A stretch of 9,843 bases of DNA. It comes from Chloroflexota bacterium (GTDB lineage: Bacteria; Chloroflexota; Limnocylindria; QHBO01). Under the pieces are notes generated by a model. The model ran no database searches and was not told the DNA's origin. It was given only the letters and a program-made list of their open reading frames with translations. Position 1 is the first letter of the stretch. Each line of letters starts with the position of its first letter. Of this stretch, positions 1-6,731 are shown piece after piece. The stretch is taken from contig VBJX01000005.1 of the NCBI GenBank assembly GCA_005879775.1, positions 1-9,843 of the forward strand. The letters run 5' to 3'. The translations under genes and the position numbers were made by a program.

Positions 1-124
1 CACGCTTGACCCGCTGGGCGACTGCTTCTGCGACGTACCGGGACCGCCCGCGGGGACCCGCCAGGGCGTCGACCTCCCGCATCAGCTCCTCAGGAAGCGT
101 CAGGTTGGTCCGCGCCAGGGCCAT
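1..124 (-). CDS. Ribbon-helix-helix (CopG/VapB-like) antitoxin or regulator, N-terminal part only
   Basis: The gene starts at ATG 124-122 and runs off the left edge after about 41 codons with no stop. A strong Shine-Dalgarno GGGAGG (137-132) sits 7 nt before the ATG. The visible protein begins MALARTNLTLPEELMREVDA and continues GPRGRSRYVAEAVAQRVKR. This is the pattern of an RHH fold: a short beta strand carrying the DNA-contacting residues (RTNLTLP), helix A (EELMREVDALA), a glycine turn, then a helix starting S-R-Y-V-A-E-A. Family knowledge: such proteins are usually dimeric antitoxins that repress their own operon and often precede a PIN-domain toxin. The partner would lie beyond the edge and is not seen. 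The perfect palindrome just upstream (144-175) fits autoregulation. The protein could also be a stand-alone RHH regulator. Confidence 0.8.
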   Translation of the reverse strand, partial: MALARTNLTLPEELMREVDALAGPRGRSRYVAEAVAQRVKR

Positions 125-143
125 TTCTGTTCCTCCCGGATTA

Positions 144-175
144 GTGTGCTAATGAATGCGCATAACATAGCACAC
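144..175. promoter_or_regulatory. Concentric palindromic operator upstream of the RHH gene
   Basis: Two nested perfect palindromes share one centre (159.5). The outer arms are GTGTGCTA (144-151) and TAGCACAC (168-175); the inner one is ATGCGCAT (156-163); 4-bp spacers separate them. The element occupies the 58-bp gap between the nucleotidyltransferase stop and the RHH start, ending 20 bp before the RHH ATG. There is no T-run, so it is not an obvious terminator. RHH dimers bind short inverted or tandem half-sites cooperatively, so this is probably the autoregulatory operator. A candidate minus-strand -10 (TATGTT at 169-164, or TATGCG at 164-159 with TTGATG at 186-181) overlaps it, but no promoter match is strong. 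Confidence 0.65.
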
Positions 176-182
176 CCGGTCA

Positions 183-680
183 TCAACCCCGCTCGATCTC
201 CTCGCGCAGCGCCCCCAGGATCTCCAGCTCGGCCCGATCGCGTGGCCGCCCGGCGGCCCGCTTCATGCGAATCAGGTCGTCGAGCGACGCTATTGGCACC
301 GACAGGCCACCCAGATCCGTCGGGTTGGCCGAGCGGACGAGGTCGCCATAGCCACCGGTGCCTGCAGGCGTACCCAGGATGTCGAAATCGCCTTCATCCG
401 TCGTAAAGGTGAATGTGTCACCTGCCTTCAGAGTGCGAGCGTATGGCTGGAAGGGCAGGTCAGGATCGGCGCCGCGCAGCTGTGCATGCAGGTCCGCTAG
501 GGCCGCTGCGAGCCTCGTGAGGTTGGCGGGATCGCGGGCATAACAGATATCGAGATCGCGGGTGATCGATGGGGATCCCAGCACCCGTGCTGCAATGCCC
601 CCGACGACCACGAAACGCACGCCGTGCCGCTTCAGCGTTTCAAGGATGCGGCGCGGCTCGAAGCTGGGAGTGGTGGTCAA
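183..680 (-). CDS. Small nucleotidyltransferase-fold protein (AbiEii/DUF6036-like), possible toxin of a TA-like pair
   Basis: The 165-residue protein has the minimal nucleotidyltransferase signature. A glycine motif VVGGIAARVLGS (G27, G28) is followed by TRDLDI, giving the metal-binding pair D42 and D44, and GDFDIL (D98/D100) supplies a third acidic position. The C-terminal stretch LDDLIRMKRAAGRPRDRAELEIL is typical of AbiEii-type and related small nucleotidyltransferases. Several such proteins act as toxins that transfer nucleotides to tRNA; others have unknown substrates. The reading starts at TTG (680-678), 7 bp after the stop of the XRE gene, with no clear Shine-Dalgarno, so translational coupling is likely. 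No ATG precedes the glycine motif. The XRE + nucleotidyltransferase order is a common pairing, which supports a TA-like module. The molecular target is not shown by the sequence. Confidence 0.8.
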   Translation of the reverse strand: MTTTPSFEPRRILETLKRHGVRFVVVGGIAARVLGSPSITRDLDICYARDPANLTRLAAALADLHAQLRGADPDLPFQPYARTLKAGDTFTFTTDEGDFDILGTPAGTGGYGDLVRSANPTDLGGLSVPIASLDDLIRMKRAAGRPRDRAELEILGALREEIERG

Positions 681-687
681 CAGGTGC

Positions 688-1005
688 TCAGAGCCGCCCG
701 GACTCGGCCAGAAGACGGTCCAGTCCAGCCGCGTCCTTGGTCGCCAGCTGAAGCCGCTGAGCGGGGGTGAGTCGCAGCAGCTCGCGGATCTGGCTCATGT
801 CCACGCCGGCGCCAGGGCGCGGCTCAATCGTCAGCTCGTGGCCGACCACACGCAGCAACTTTTCGACCGTGTCGATCCGGGGAGTAATCTGACCTGACTC
901 GATGCGCGCCACAGTCGCCTGTGGGACCTCGGCTCGTTCCGCCAGCTCACGCTGAGTCAGACCCTCGAGATGTCGCGCCCACCGGAGCATGGTGGCTGCC
1001 TGCAT
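688..1005 (-). CDS. XRE-family helix-turn-helix regulator / antitoxin-like protein
   Basis: The 105-residue protein carries one N-terminal HTH_XRE domain, about residues 8-62: RWARHLEGLTQRELAERAEV, then PQATVARIESGQITPRIDTVEKLLRVVG. The GLTQxELA and VARIExGxxxPxxxTxxKLL signatures are clear. A C-terminal tail (VDMSQIRELLRLTPAQRL...LDRLLAESG) resembles that of XRE proteins encoded next to small nucleotidyltransferases. I prefer the ATG at 1005-1003 because the domain begins almost at once after it and it starts 34 bp after the PPOX stop. An ATG at 990 is also possible. The frame is open to 1101, but a start there would overlap the PPOX coding end by 62 bp and add a proline-rich segment with no domain. 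The gene lies 7 bp upstream of the nucleotidyltransferase, so it probably represses the pair and may neutralise the partner. Confidence 0.83.
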   Translation of the reverse strand: MQAATMLRWARHLEGLTQRELAERAEVPQATVARIESGQITPRIDTVEKLLRVVGHELTIEPRPGAGVDMSQIRELLRLTPAQRLQLATKDAAGLDRLLAESGRL

Positions 1006-1039
1006 GTCCGGGATTGGCCAGGGTTGGTCGGGCGCGCGG

Positions 1040-1495
1040 TCAACTACCGGCCTTCCAGGAGGTGTAGACCGGCGGCCAGTCATTGGGATCGGCTCGCTCA
1101 CCGTAGATGGCGTGCTCGATCAGGAATTCGAAGAGCCGATAGCCGTCATCGGCCTCGAATTTCCAGTTGGCGGCGACCGCGGAGCGGGCGACCGGATCGG
1201 TGACCTCGCGGGCACGGCCGCGCACCTGGAACTCGTGCGGGGTGGCCGGGTCCTGGTGCGCGTGGAGCGCGTAGCGCCCATCGGCCTCCAGGTCGGCGAC
1301 CTTGCCGGAGCCGACGATCAGGAAGGCCATCAGCCGCCCATCGACGATCGCCAGCGAGATGGGATGGACGCGGGGTGCCAGGTCATCGCGAACAGTGGCG
1401 AGGAGCGCACCGCCGAAGTCAGGTCGCTCGAGGAGCCGGCGACCCTTGTCAGCCAGCTCGGGGGAGGCCGCGGCGAAATCGTCCCAGGACAGCAC
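1040..1495 (-). CDS. Pyridoxamine 5'-phosphate oxidase (PPOX)-fold FMN/F420-binding protein
   Basis: The 151-residue protein is a single split-barrel PPOX domain. It opens with FGGALLATVRDDLAPRVHPISLAIVDG, the usual first strands of the barrel. This is followed by AFLIVGSGKVADLEADGRYALHAH, equivalent to the S-x-K-x-x-D-L...R-x-A-L segment near the flavin/F420 phosphate site. Next comes FQVRGRAREVTDP, the conserved strand and turn. The C-terminal part (YRLFEFLIEHAIYGE...WPPVYTSWKAG) is an extension with no motif I recognise. Members bind FMN, F420 or heme and act as oxidoreductases; the substrate cannot be assigned. The start is GTG 1495-1493, supported by AGGAG (1506-1502) 7 nt upstream. It is divergent from the monooxygenase-like gene at 1675, and the shared upstream region contains dyad A. 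It may be transcribed with the downstream XRE gene (34-bp gap). Confidence 0.85.
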   Translation of the reverse strand: MLSWDDFAAASPELADKGRRLLERPDFGGALLATVRDDLAPRVHPISLAIVDGRLMAFLIVGSGKVADLEADGRYALHAHQDPATPHEFQVRGRAREVTDPVARSAVAANWKFEADDGYRLFEFLIEHAIYGERADPNDWPPVYTSWKAGS

Positions 1496-1569
1496 GGGTT
1501 TCTCCTGTCGGGTGGTTGGACGCCAAGGCTACAGGTGTGTGAAGCAGGCCGCGCCGGGAGGACCCTCGC

Positions 1570-1608
1570 CTGTCGGAGCTCCTCGTGCAGCACGAAGACC
1601 CTTGACGC
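1570..1608. repeat. 39-bp intergenic dyad, copy A
   Basis: The core is TCGTGC-A-GCACGA (1583-1595, centre 1589). The right outer arm TGACGC (1603-1608) lies 7 bp from the core. The mirrored left arm position (1570-1575) reads CTGTCG, matching three of six consensus bases. The same architecture occurs at 5835-5873 and 9679-9717. From the core through the right arm this copy is almost identical to copy C. It sits midway between the divergent starts at 1495 and 1675, so it could be a shared operator. Confidence 0.6.
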
Positions 1609-1674
1609 GCGCCCGGCCAAGGTTCGACGCTGGTCGCCACGGACGTTGGTCGCTACGAACGCAGGAGGACAGCA

Positions 1675-2070
1675 ATGGCCGAGCCGGTCGTCTTCATCAG
1701 CCATTTCCGGGTGAAGGAGGGCGGGGACCAGCGCCTCCGCGAGGGATGGACGAGCATTGTCGCCCAGCTCGAGCCAACCAGGCCGCGCACTCTCATGTTC
1801 GAGCTGTACGCGGACGGCGCCCACGACCAGGCGACCATCGTCCACGTCTTCGCCGACGCCGATGCCATGGACCGCCACTTCGAAGGAGCCGACGAGCGCT
1901 CGAGAGCGATCTACGAGTACATCCAGCCGACGGGCTGGGAGATCTACGGTCAGGCCAGCCCGGCCGCGGTGGAGCAGATGCAGCGCGAGGCAGCGGAGTC
2001 CGGGGTCAGCCTCACCGTCCAGGCCGAGCCGATGGGAGGCTTCCTGCGGCTCGCCCCAAGCACCGGCTAG
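1675..2070 (+). CDS. Antibiotic biosynthesis monooxygenase (ABM)-like small protein
   Basis: The 131-residue protein looks like a dimeric alpha+beta barrel protein. An opening beta strand VVFISHFRVKEGG is followed by an amphipathic helix (LREGWTSIVAQLE), a strand TLMFELYADG, a strand ATIVHVFADADAMDRHFEGA (the helix after it being the typical ABM D-A-x-x-x-H-F), and a C-terminal extension ending GGFLRLAP. ABM-fold proteins include cofactor-independent quinol monooxygenases and heme-degrading enzymes, but many are uncharacterised and no catalytic residue can be pinned here. The ATG is preceded by AGGAGG (1663-1668) at 6 nt, an optimal site. It is divergent from the PPOX gene across dyad A. A weak 5-bp hairpin overlaps the TAG stop (2069-2088). 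The fold call is fairly secure and the reaction is not. Confidence 0.72.
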   Translation: MAEPVVFISHFRVKEGGDQRLREGWTSIVAQLEPTRPRTLMFELYADGAHDQATIVHVFADADAMDRHFEGADERSRAIYEYIQPTGWEIYGQASPAAVEQMQREAAESGVSLTVQAEPMGGFLRLAPSTG

Positions 2071-2208
2071 CCCGCCTGGCTTAGGGCTGCGTGGCGATCA
2101 CCACCACGACCCCCGTATTGAAGCGGACGCTGGCAGCCGTCCAGACTCCCGCTCGGAGGCGCTCACCCACCTGCTGACCGGCGCCGAACGCAATTCCGCC
2201 GAGCCGGG

Positions 2209-2214
2209 TACGAT
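2209..2214 (+). promoter_or_regulatory. Candidate -10 box (TACGAT) of a leaderless typA transcript
   Basis: TACGAT ends 9 bp before the typA ATG at 2224, and no Shine-Dalgarno-like purine run lies between. If it is used, transcription would begin at or within a few bases of the ATG, giving a leaderless mRNA. No convincing -35 is seen 16-18 bp upstream. The rest of the gap 2071-2208 holds only short weak inverted repeats. Confidence 0.35.
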
Positions 2215-2223
2215 CCTTCGCCC

Positions 2224-3282
2224 ATGACCAGCGTGCAGACCCCCAACCTCGCCGTGCGTCACGACGTCCGGAACGTGGCGATCATTGCTCACGTCGACCA
2301 CGGCAAGACGACGCTGGTCGACGGACTCCTGCGCCAGACTGGCACCTTCCGCTCCAACGAGACGCTGGTCGATCGGGTCCTGGATTCCGGCGACCTCGAG
2401 CGCGAGAAGGGGATCACGATCCTCGCCAAGCAGACGACCGTCGACTACGCCGGCGTGCACCTGAACATCGTCGACACCCCCGGCCACGCCGACTTCGGGG
2501 GAGAGGTGGAGCGTGGCCTCCTGATGGTCGACGCGGTGCTCCTCCTGATGGACGCCTCGGAAGGCCCGCTCCCTCAGACCCGATACGTCCTGCAGAAGGC
2601 CATGCAACGGCACCTGCCGGTGATCGTGGCGCTCAACAAGATCGACAGATCCGACGCACGCCCATCCGAGGTCCTCGACGACGTCTACGAGCTGTTCATG
2701 GACCTCGGAGCCGATTATCACCAGATCGAGTTCCCGGTGGTCTACACCAACGCCAAGGCCGGCACCGCCACGCGAGACCTCTCGAAGCCCGGGACCGATC
2801 TGAAGCCGCTCCTCGACCTGCTGGTGGAGGTCACTCCCCCGCCGACGTACGAGGAGGGCCACCCGCTGCAGCTGCTGGTCACCAACCTGTCGGCCAACGA
2901 CTATGTGGGCCGCATGGCGGTCGGTCGCATACGCAACGGCACGATCCGGATGGGCCAGCGGGTATCGGTGCTGCGCGAGGAAGAGGACGATGCTGCCGGA
3001 TCCGTGCAGCCGGGCCGCACGGTCACATTGCAGGGAACGGTGACCAGCCTGCAGACCGCGCACGGGATCGACCGCATCGACATTGGCGAGGCGAGCGCCG
3101 GCGATATCGTCTCGGTGGCCGGCCTGCCGGAGGTGACGATCGGCGACACGATCACCGATCCCGCCGACCCGCGCCCGCTCCCCCGCCTGGACGTCGACGC
3201 GCCCACGCTGCGCATGACCTTCGGGGTCAACACTTCGCCGCTGGCGGGGCGCGACGGGAAGTACGTCACCAGCCGCCAGATC
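2224..3282 (+). CDS. typA: Translation GTPase TypA/BipA, N-terminal part up to an in-frame amber codon
   Basis: This part encodes 353 residues with the GTPase domain and domain II of TypA/BipA, a ribosome-binding GTPase of the EF-G family active in stress, cold adaptation and ribosome assembly. The motifs are intact: G1 AHVDHGKTT (residues 22-30), G2 REKGITI (60-66), G3 DTPGHADFGGEVER (84-97) and G4 NKID (138-141). The beta-barrel domain II follows (LLVTNLSANDYVGRMAVGRI...GDTITDP). The frame then reaches the highly conserved GKYVTSRQI and stops at TAG 3283-3285. The same frame continues downstream with the rest of the protein, so this is not a natural C-terminus. If translation truly ends here, the product lacks the EF-G III/V-like and TypA-specific domains and would probably not work normally on the ribosome. 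The start lacks a Shine-Dalgarno and may be leaderless. Confidence 0.9.
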
Positions 3283-3285
3283 TAG
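3283..3285 (+). other. typA: In-frame TAG (amber) codon inside typA
   Basis: The codons read CAG ATC TAG CAG CGC CTG. In typical TypA proteins the SRQI is followed by R, K or W and then (D/E/Q)RLxRE. A single G-to-A change from TGG (Trp), or an A-to-T change from AAG (Lys), would give TAG. No base is gained or lost: the reading frame is the same on both sides. TAG is the normal stop of the ABM-like, helicase and FAD oxidoreductase genes here, so it is not a reassigned sense codon across the genome. Confidence 0.9.
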
Positions 3286-4086
3286 CAGCGCCTGGATCGC
3301 GAGGTGCTCGGCAATGTCTCGATCGAGATCGCCCCCACTGAATCGGCCGATACGTTCGAGGTGCGTGGTCGCGGCGAGCTGCAGCTGGCCGTCCTCATCG
3401 AGCAGATGCGGCGCGAGGGATACGAGCTGACGGTCTCGCGGCCGGAGGTGATCCTGCGCGAGCGCGACGGCGAGCCGTCCGAGCCCTACGAGCGGGTCAC
3501 GATCGACATCCCCCCGGAGTTCATCGGTGCCGTGCAGTCCGCGCTGGCGGGCCGCAAAGGCAGCCTGGAGCAGATGTCGACCGATGCCGATGGCCGAGCC
3601 CGCCTCGAGTACATCATCCCGGTCCGCGGCCTGATTGGCTACCGCGGGCAGCTGATGACCGATACCCGCGGCACCGCCCTGATGCACCAGATCGGGGAAG
3701 GATATGGGCCGTGGGCCGGCGATGTGACGCATCGGACCAGCGGGGTGCTGGTGGCGGACCGTCTCGGCGTGTCGAACGCCTACGCGCTGATCAACCTCGA
3801 GGAGCGCGGGGAGCTGTTCATCGGCTCAGGAGTCGAGGTCTACGAGGGCATGATCGTGGGTGAGAACGCGCGCCCGGATGACATGCACGTCAACGCCACC
3901 AAGTCCAAGCAGCTCTCGAATATCCGCACCCATGCCCATGACGAGTCGCTGCGGCTGACGCCGCCGCGGCCGGTGACCCTGGAGTCTGCCATCGAGTTCA
4001 TCGCGGCCGATGAGCTGGTGGAGGTCACGCCGGCTGCGATCCGCCTGCGCAAACGGGTGCTCTCCCGGGCGGAGCGCAAGTACTGA
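3286..4086 (+). pseudogene. typA: TypA/BipA C-terminal part, separated from the start by the amber codon
   Basis: This stretch continues in the same frame as 2224-3282 with QRLDREVLGNVSIEI, and carries the rest of TypA. The EF-G domain III-like part is FEVRGRGELQLAVLIEQMRREGYE. The domain V-like part includes RVTIDIPPEFIGAVQSALAGRKG and PVRGLIGYRGQLMTDTRGTA. The TypA-specific C-terminal domain includes YGPWAGDVTHRTSGVLVA, the conserved ENARPDDMHVNATKSKQLSNIR segment and the basic end RKRVLSRAERKY. It ends at TGA 4084-4086. The first available start is GTG 3304 with no good Shine-Dalgarno, and starting there would remove conserved residues, so independent translation is unlikely. Together the two parts give 620 codons, about the normal TypA length, with no sign of decay elsewhere. 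This suggests a very recent mutation, a sequencing or assembly error, or readthrough. Confidence 0.85.
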
Positions 4087-4136
4087 GGCTGCGGGTCCGC
4101 GGTCTTGCAGTGGGCGCCGCGGCGTAGCTGGGGCGC

Positions 4137-4264
4137 GTAGCCACCCGGTGGCTACAACGGGGACGATCGGGCGGGTTCCGGCCCGGGGCGCCCACCGGGT
4201 GGCTATTTGAAGACGCAGCCCGCCAAAATCAGCCGAACTTCGCCGTTATAGCCACCGGGTGGCT
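4137..4264. repeat. Triplet of CCACC-S-GGTGG palindromes between convergent genes
   Basis: Three palindromes lie in the 188-bp gap between the typA and helicase stops. Copy 1 is GTAGCCACC-C-GGTGGCTAC (4137-4155, 19 bp, perfect arms). Copy 2 is CCACC-G-GGTGG (4192-4202) followed by CTAT. Copy 3 is AGCCACC-G-GGTGGCT (4250-4264). Centres are at 4146, 4197 and 4257, so spacing is 51 and 60 bp. The intervening sequences do not look alike. The position between 3' ends allows a bidirectional termination role, but none is followed by a proper T-run. They resemble the triplet at 6561-6693. Confidence 0.7.
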
Positions 4265-4274
4265 GCGAGACTGC

Positions 4275-5615
<1,341 letters not shown>

Positions 5616-5664
5616 GGAAAACTCCTGACGAGGCCCTCCCGCGGATTTGCGGGGCCCGGTCAGG
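5616..5664 (-). promoter_or_regulatory. Leader hairpin that pairs with the helicase Shine-Dalgarno
   Basis: On the minus strand CCTGAC (5664-5659) can pair with GTCAGG (5629-5624). Inside, GGCCC and CGC can pair with GGGCC and GCG around an AAATCC loop, with a small internal bulge. The GTCAGG arm contains the first three bases of the AGGAG ribosome-binding site (5626-5622), so the fold would hide it. This suggests translational control of the helicase by structure, temperature or the helicase itself. No known riboswitch family is recognised. Confidence 0.5.
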
Positions 5665-5736
5665 GCGATGGTTGAATCGGGATCGGGGCGGGTGTCAGAC
5701 CGCGGCGCGGACCGGAGCGCCAATCGAACACGTTTT

Positions 5737-5756
5737 CGAAATCATACCCGATTTCG
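5737..5756 (-). promoter_or_regulatory. Candidate helicase promoter (-10 TATGAT) inside an inverted repeat
   Basis: Reading the minus strand, CGAAATC-GGGTAT-GATTTCG is a 7-bp inverted repeat with a 6-bp spacer, and TATGAT (5746-5741) is a good -10 hexamer lying across the spacer and right arm. No clear -35 is found 16-18 bp upstream. Use of this box would give a leader of about 120 nt before the TTG start, typical of cold-inducible helicase genes, and would place a repressor site on the -10. Confidence 0.4.
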
Positions 5757-5834
5757 CTGGAGCGCACCGAGCCATAGGTACTGGGGCGCGTGCGGGTGGC
5801 GCGTTCGGCGGGCGGCCGTCTGCCGGCCCTGGCC

Positions 5835-5873
5835 GCGTCAGACCGCTTCGTGCAGCACGAAGGGCCGTGACAG
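5835..5873. repeat. 39-bp intergenic dyad, copy B
   Basis: The core CTTCGTGC-A-GCACGAAG is perfect over 17 bp (5846-5862, centre 5854). The left outer arm GCGTCA (5835-5840) is perfect. The right arm position (5868-5873) reads TGACAG, four of six. The arm-to-core gap is exactly 7 bp on each side, as in copies A and C. It lies between the reductase stop and the helicase leader. The remainder of the roughly 310-bp gap 5616-5923 holds the leader and promoter described separately and no gene. Confidence 0.65.
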
Positions 5874-5923
5874 CGGCTGGCCTCCCCATGAGCGCGCTGG
5901 AACCTACGGCTGTTTGGTCGTGG

Positions 5924-6472
5924 TCAGCTCGGCGCAGGCTGGTAGTGCAGGATCGCGATCCCCTTGCTGGTGATCTTCGAGTCGACGAGCTTCATCGGCA
6001 GCTTGTCGATCGAATCGTCGAAGAGGCGCTTCCCCTTGCCCAGCACGATCGGGTAGACCTGCAGCCGCAGCTCGTCGAGCAGGCCGTCGCGCAGGAGCGA
6101 GCGGACGAGGGTCAAGCTGCCGGTGATCCCCAGGTTCTTGCCGTCCTGCTCCTTGAGGGCGCTGAGCTGGCCGCTAACGTCGCCTGAGATGATCGAGCTG
6201 TTCTGCCAGTCGACCGAGGTCAGCGTGTTCGACACGACCAGCTTCGGTGTGTTGTTGATGTAGGCGCTGAAAGGGTCATCGGCCGGAGCGCTCGGCCAGT
6301 AGGCGGCGAACTCCTCGAAGGTGCGACGGCCGAGGAGGATCGTATCGGCCTCCTCCAGCCCTCTCCCGACATCGGCTCCGGCCTCGTCATCCATGAGGTC
6401 GATCTGCCACTCGCCTGGGTTCTCGGCAACGCCGTCAAGCGAGATGAACAGCCCCGCCACGATCCTTCGCAT
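5924..6472 (-). CDS. Dihydrofolate reductase-fold protein (RibD C-terminal domain-like)
   Basis: The protein of about 182 residues is a single RibD_C/DHFR-like domain. It begins RRIVAGLFISLDGVAENPGEW, where S-L-D-G-x-x is the family's opening strand and substrate loop. It continues EEADTILLGRRTFEEFAAYWPS (LLGRxTYE-like NADPH-binding segment), INNTPKLVVSNTLTSVDWQNS, GKNLGITGSLTLVRSLLRDGLLDELRLQVYPIVLGKGKRLF, and a final strand IAILHYQPA. Family members are NADPH-dependent reductases resembling riboflavin-biosynthesis RibD or DHFR; most stand-alone copies (YwjB/YyaP-like) have unknown substrates. Two ATGs lie in tandem. GGAGG (6483-6479) is 6 nt from the second (6472) and only 3 nt from the first (6475), so 6472 is preferred. 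The gene appears monocistronic, with a dyad at 6489-6508 just upstream. Confidence 0.88.
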   Translation of the reverse strand: MRRIVAGLFISLDGVAENPGEWQIDLMDDEAGADVGRGLEEADTILLGRRTFEEFAAYWPSAPADDPFSAYINNTPKLVVSNTLTSVDWQNSSIISGDVSGQLSALKEQDGKNLGITGSLTLVRSLLRDGLLDELRLQVYPIVLGKGKRLFDDSIDKLPMKLVDSKITSKGIAILHYQPAPS

Positions 6473-6488
6473 CATTGGCCTCCGTGGT

Positions 6489-6508
6489 TTTGACTGGATT
6501 CAGTCTAA
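6489..6508. promoter_or_regulatory. Operator-like dyad upstream of the reductase gene
   Basis: The 20-bp element has arms TTTGACTG and CAGTCTAA around GATT; seven of eight positions pair. Its near edge is 13 bp from the first ATG and 5 bp from the Shine-Dalgarno. On the minus strand it contains TAGACT (6507-6502), a possible but weak -10, so a protein bound here could block transcription. No -35 is evident. Confidence 0.4.
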
Positions 6509-6560
6509 GTTCGATTTGCGCCGATGGGTCCGATCCGGAGGCGCGCACGCACGCCGCCGC

Positions 6561-6693
6561 TTAGTCGCCCCGTGACTCAAAAAGTGCCGGAAGGACCCGA
6601 TCGGGGGGTTTCTCGCGCTCGTTAGTCGCCACGCGACTGAAAAGGCGCAGGAGGTCCCTGGTCGTGCGCCATCTGAGTTACCAGGTGACTAAA
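6561..6693. repeat. Triplet of AGTC...GACT palindromes in a 256-bp gap
   Basis: Three imperfect 15-bp palindromes occur: AGTCGCC-C-CGTGACT (6563-6577), AGTCGCC-A-CGCGACT (6624-6638) and AGTTACC-A-GGTGACT (6676-6690). Centres are 6570, 6631 and 6683, giving spacing of 61 and 52 bp. The first two belong to a longer tandem repeat: the 38 bases from 6561 and from 6622 match at 29 positions, including an A-run and a GYGCMGGA-like stretch after the palindrome. The gap lies between the FAD oxidoreductase stop (6732) and the reductase start (6475). No gene is seen in it. Confidence 0.7.
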
Positions 6694-6731
6694 CCCCGGC
6701 CGGGTCGGCCGCCGGTAGAGCTGCCGAGAGG

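Noticed and set aside
1006..1101. Longer XRE protein starting at 1101
   Set aside because: It would overlap the PPOX gene end by 62 bp and add a proline-rich segment not expected in this family; still possible but less likely.
1602..1607. TTGACG next to the dyad core as a -35 promoter box in copies A and C
   Set aside because: No -10-like hexamer occurs 16-18 bp downstream, copy B lacks the TTG on both sides, and the hexamer is explained as the outer arm of the dyad.
989..1714. 241-codon plus-strand open frame across the PPOX gene and the divergent gap
   Set aside because: The PPOX reading on the other strand has a domain and a good ribosome-binding site; this frame has neither.
2125..2142. 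Terminator after the ABM-like gene (GGACG...CGTCC hairpin)
   Set aside because: The stem is only 5 bp and no T-run follows; similar weak hairpins are expected by chance at this GC content.
2098..3732. Long open frame (544 codons) on the minus strand opposite typA
   Set aside because: It is antisense to clear TypA domains, has low-complexity His/Val/Asp/Gly composition typical of the complement of GC-rich coding DNA, and shows no domain.
2224..4086. Reassignment of TAG as a sense codon in this organism
   Set aside because: TAG ends the ABM-like gene (2068-2070), the helicase (4277-4275) and the FAD oxidoreductase (6734-6732) at the expected protein lengths.
4137..4264. CRISPR array from the regularly spaced palindromes
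   Set aside because: Repeats are only 11-19 bp, not identical at the ends, three in number with unequal spacing, and no cas gene is present.
5616..5723. Longer N-terminus for the helicase starting at 5723
   Set aside because: The added 36 residues have no similarity to the family, and the TTG at 5615 has an ideal AGGAG at 6 nt and gives the standard SFSTLGL beginning.
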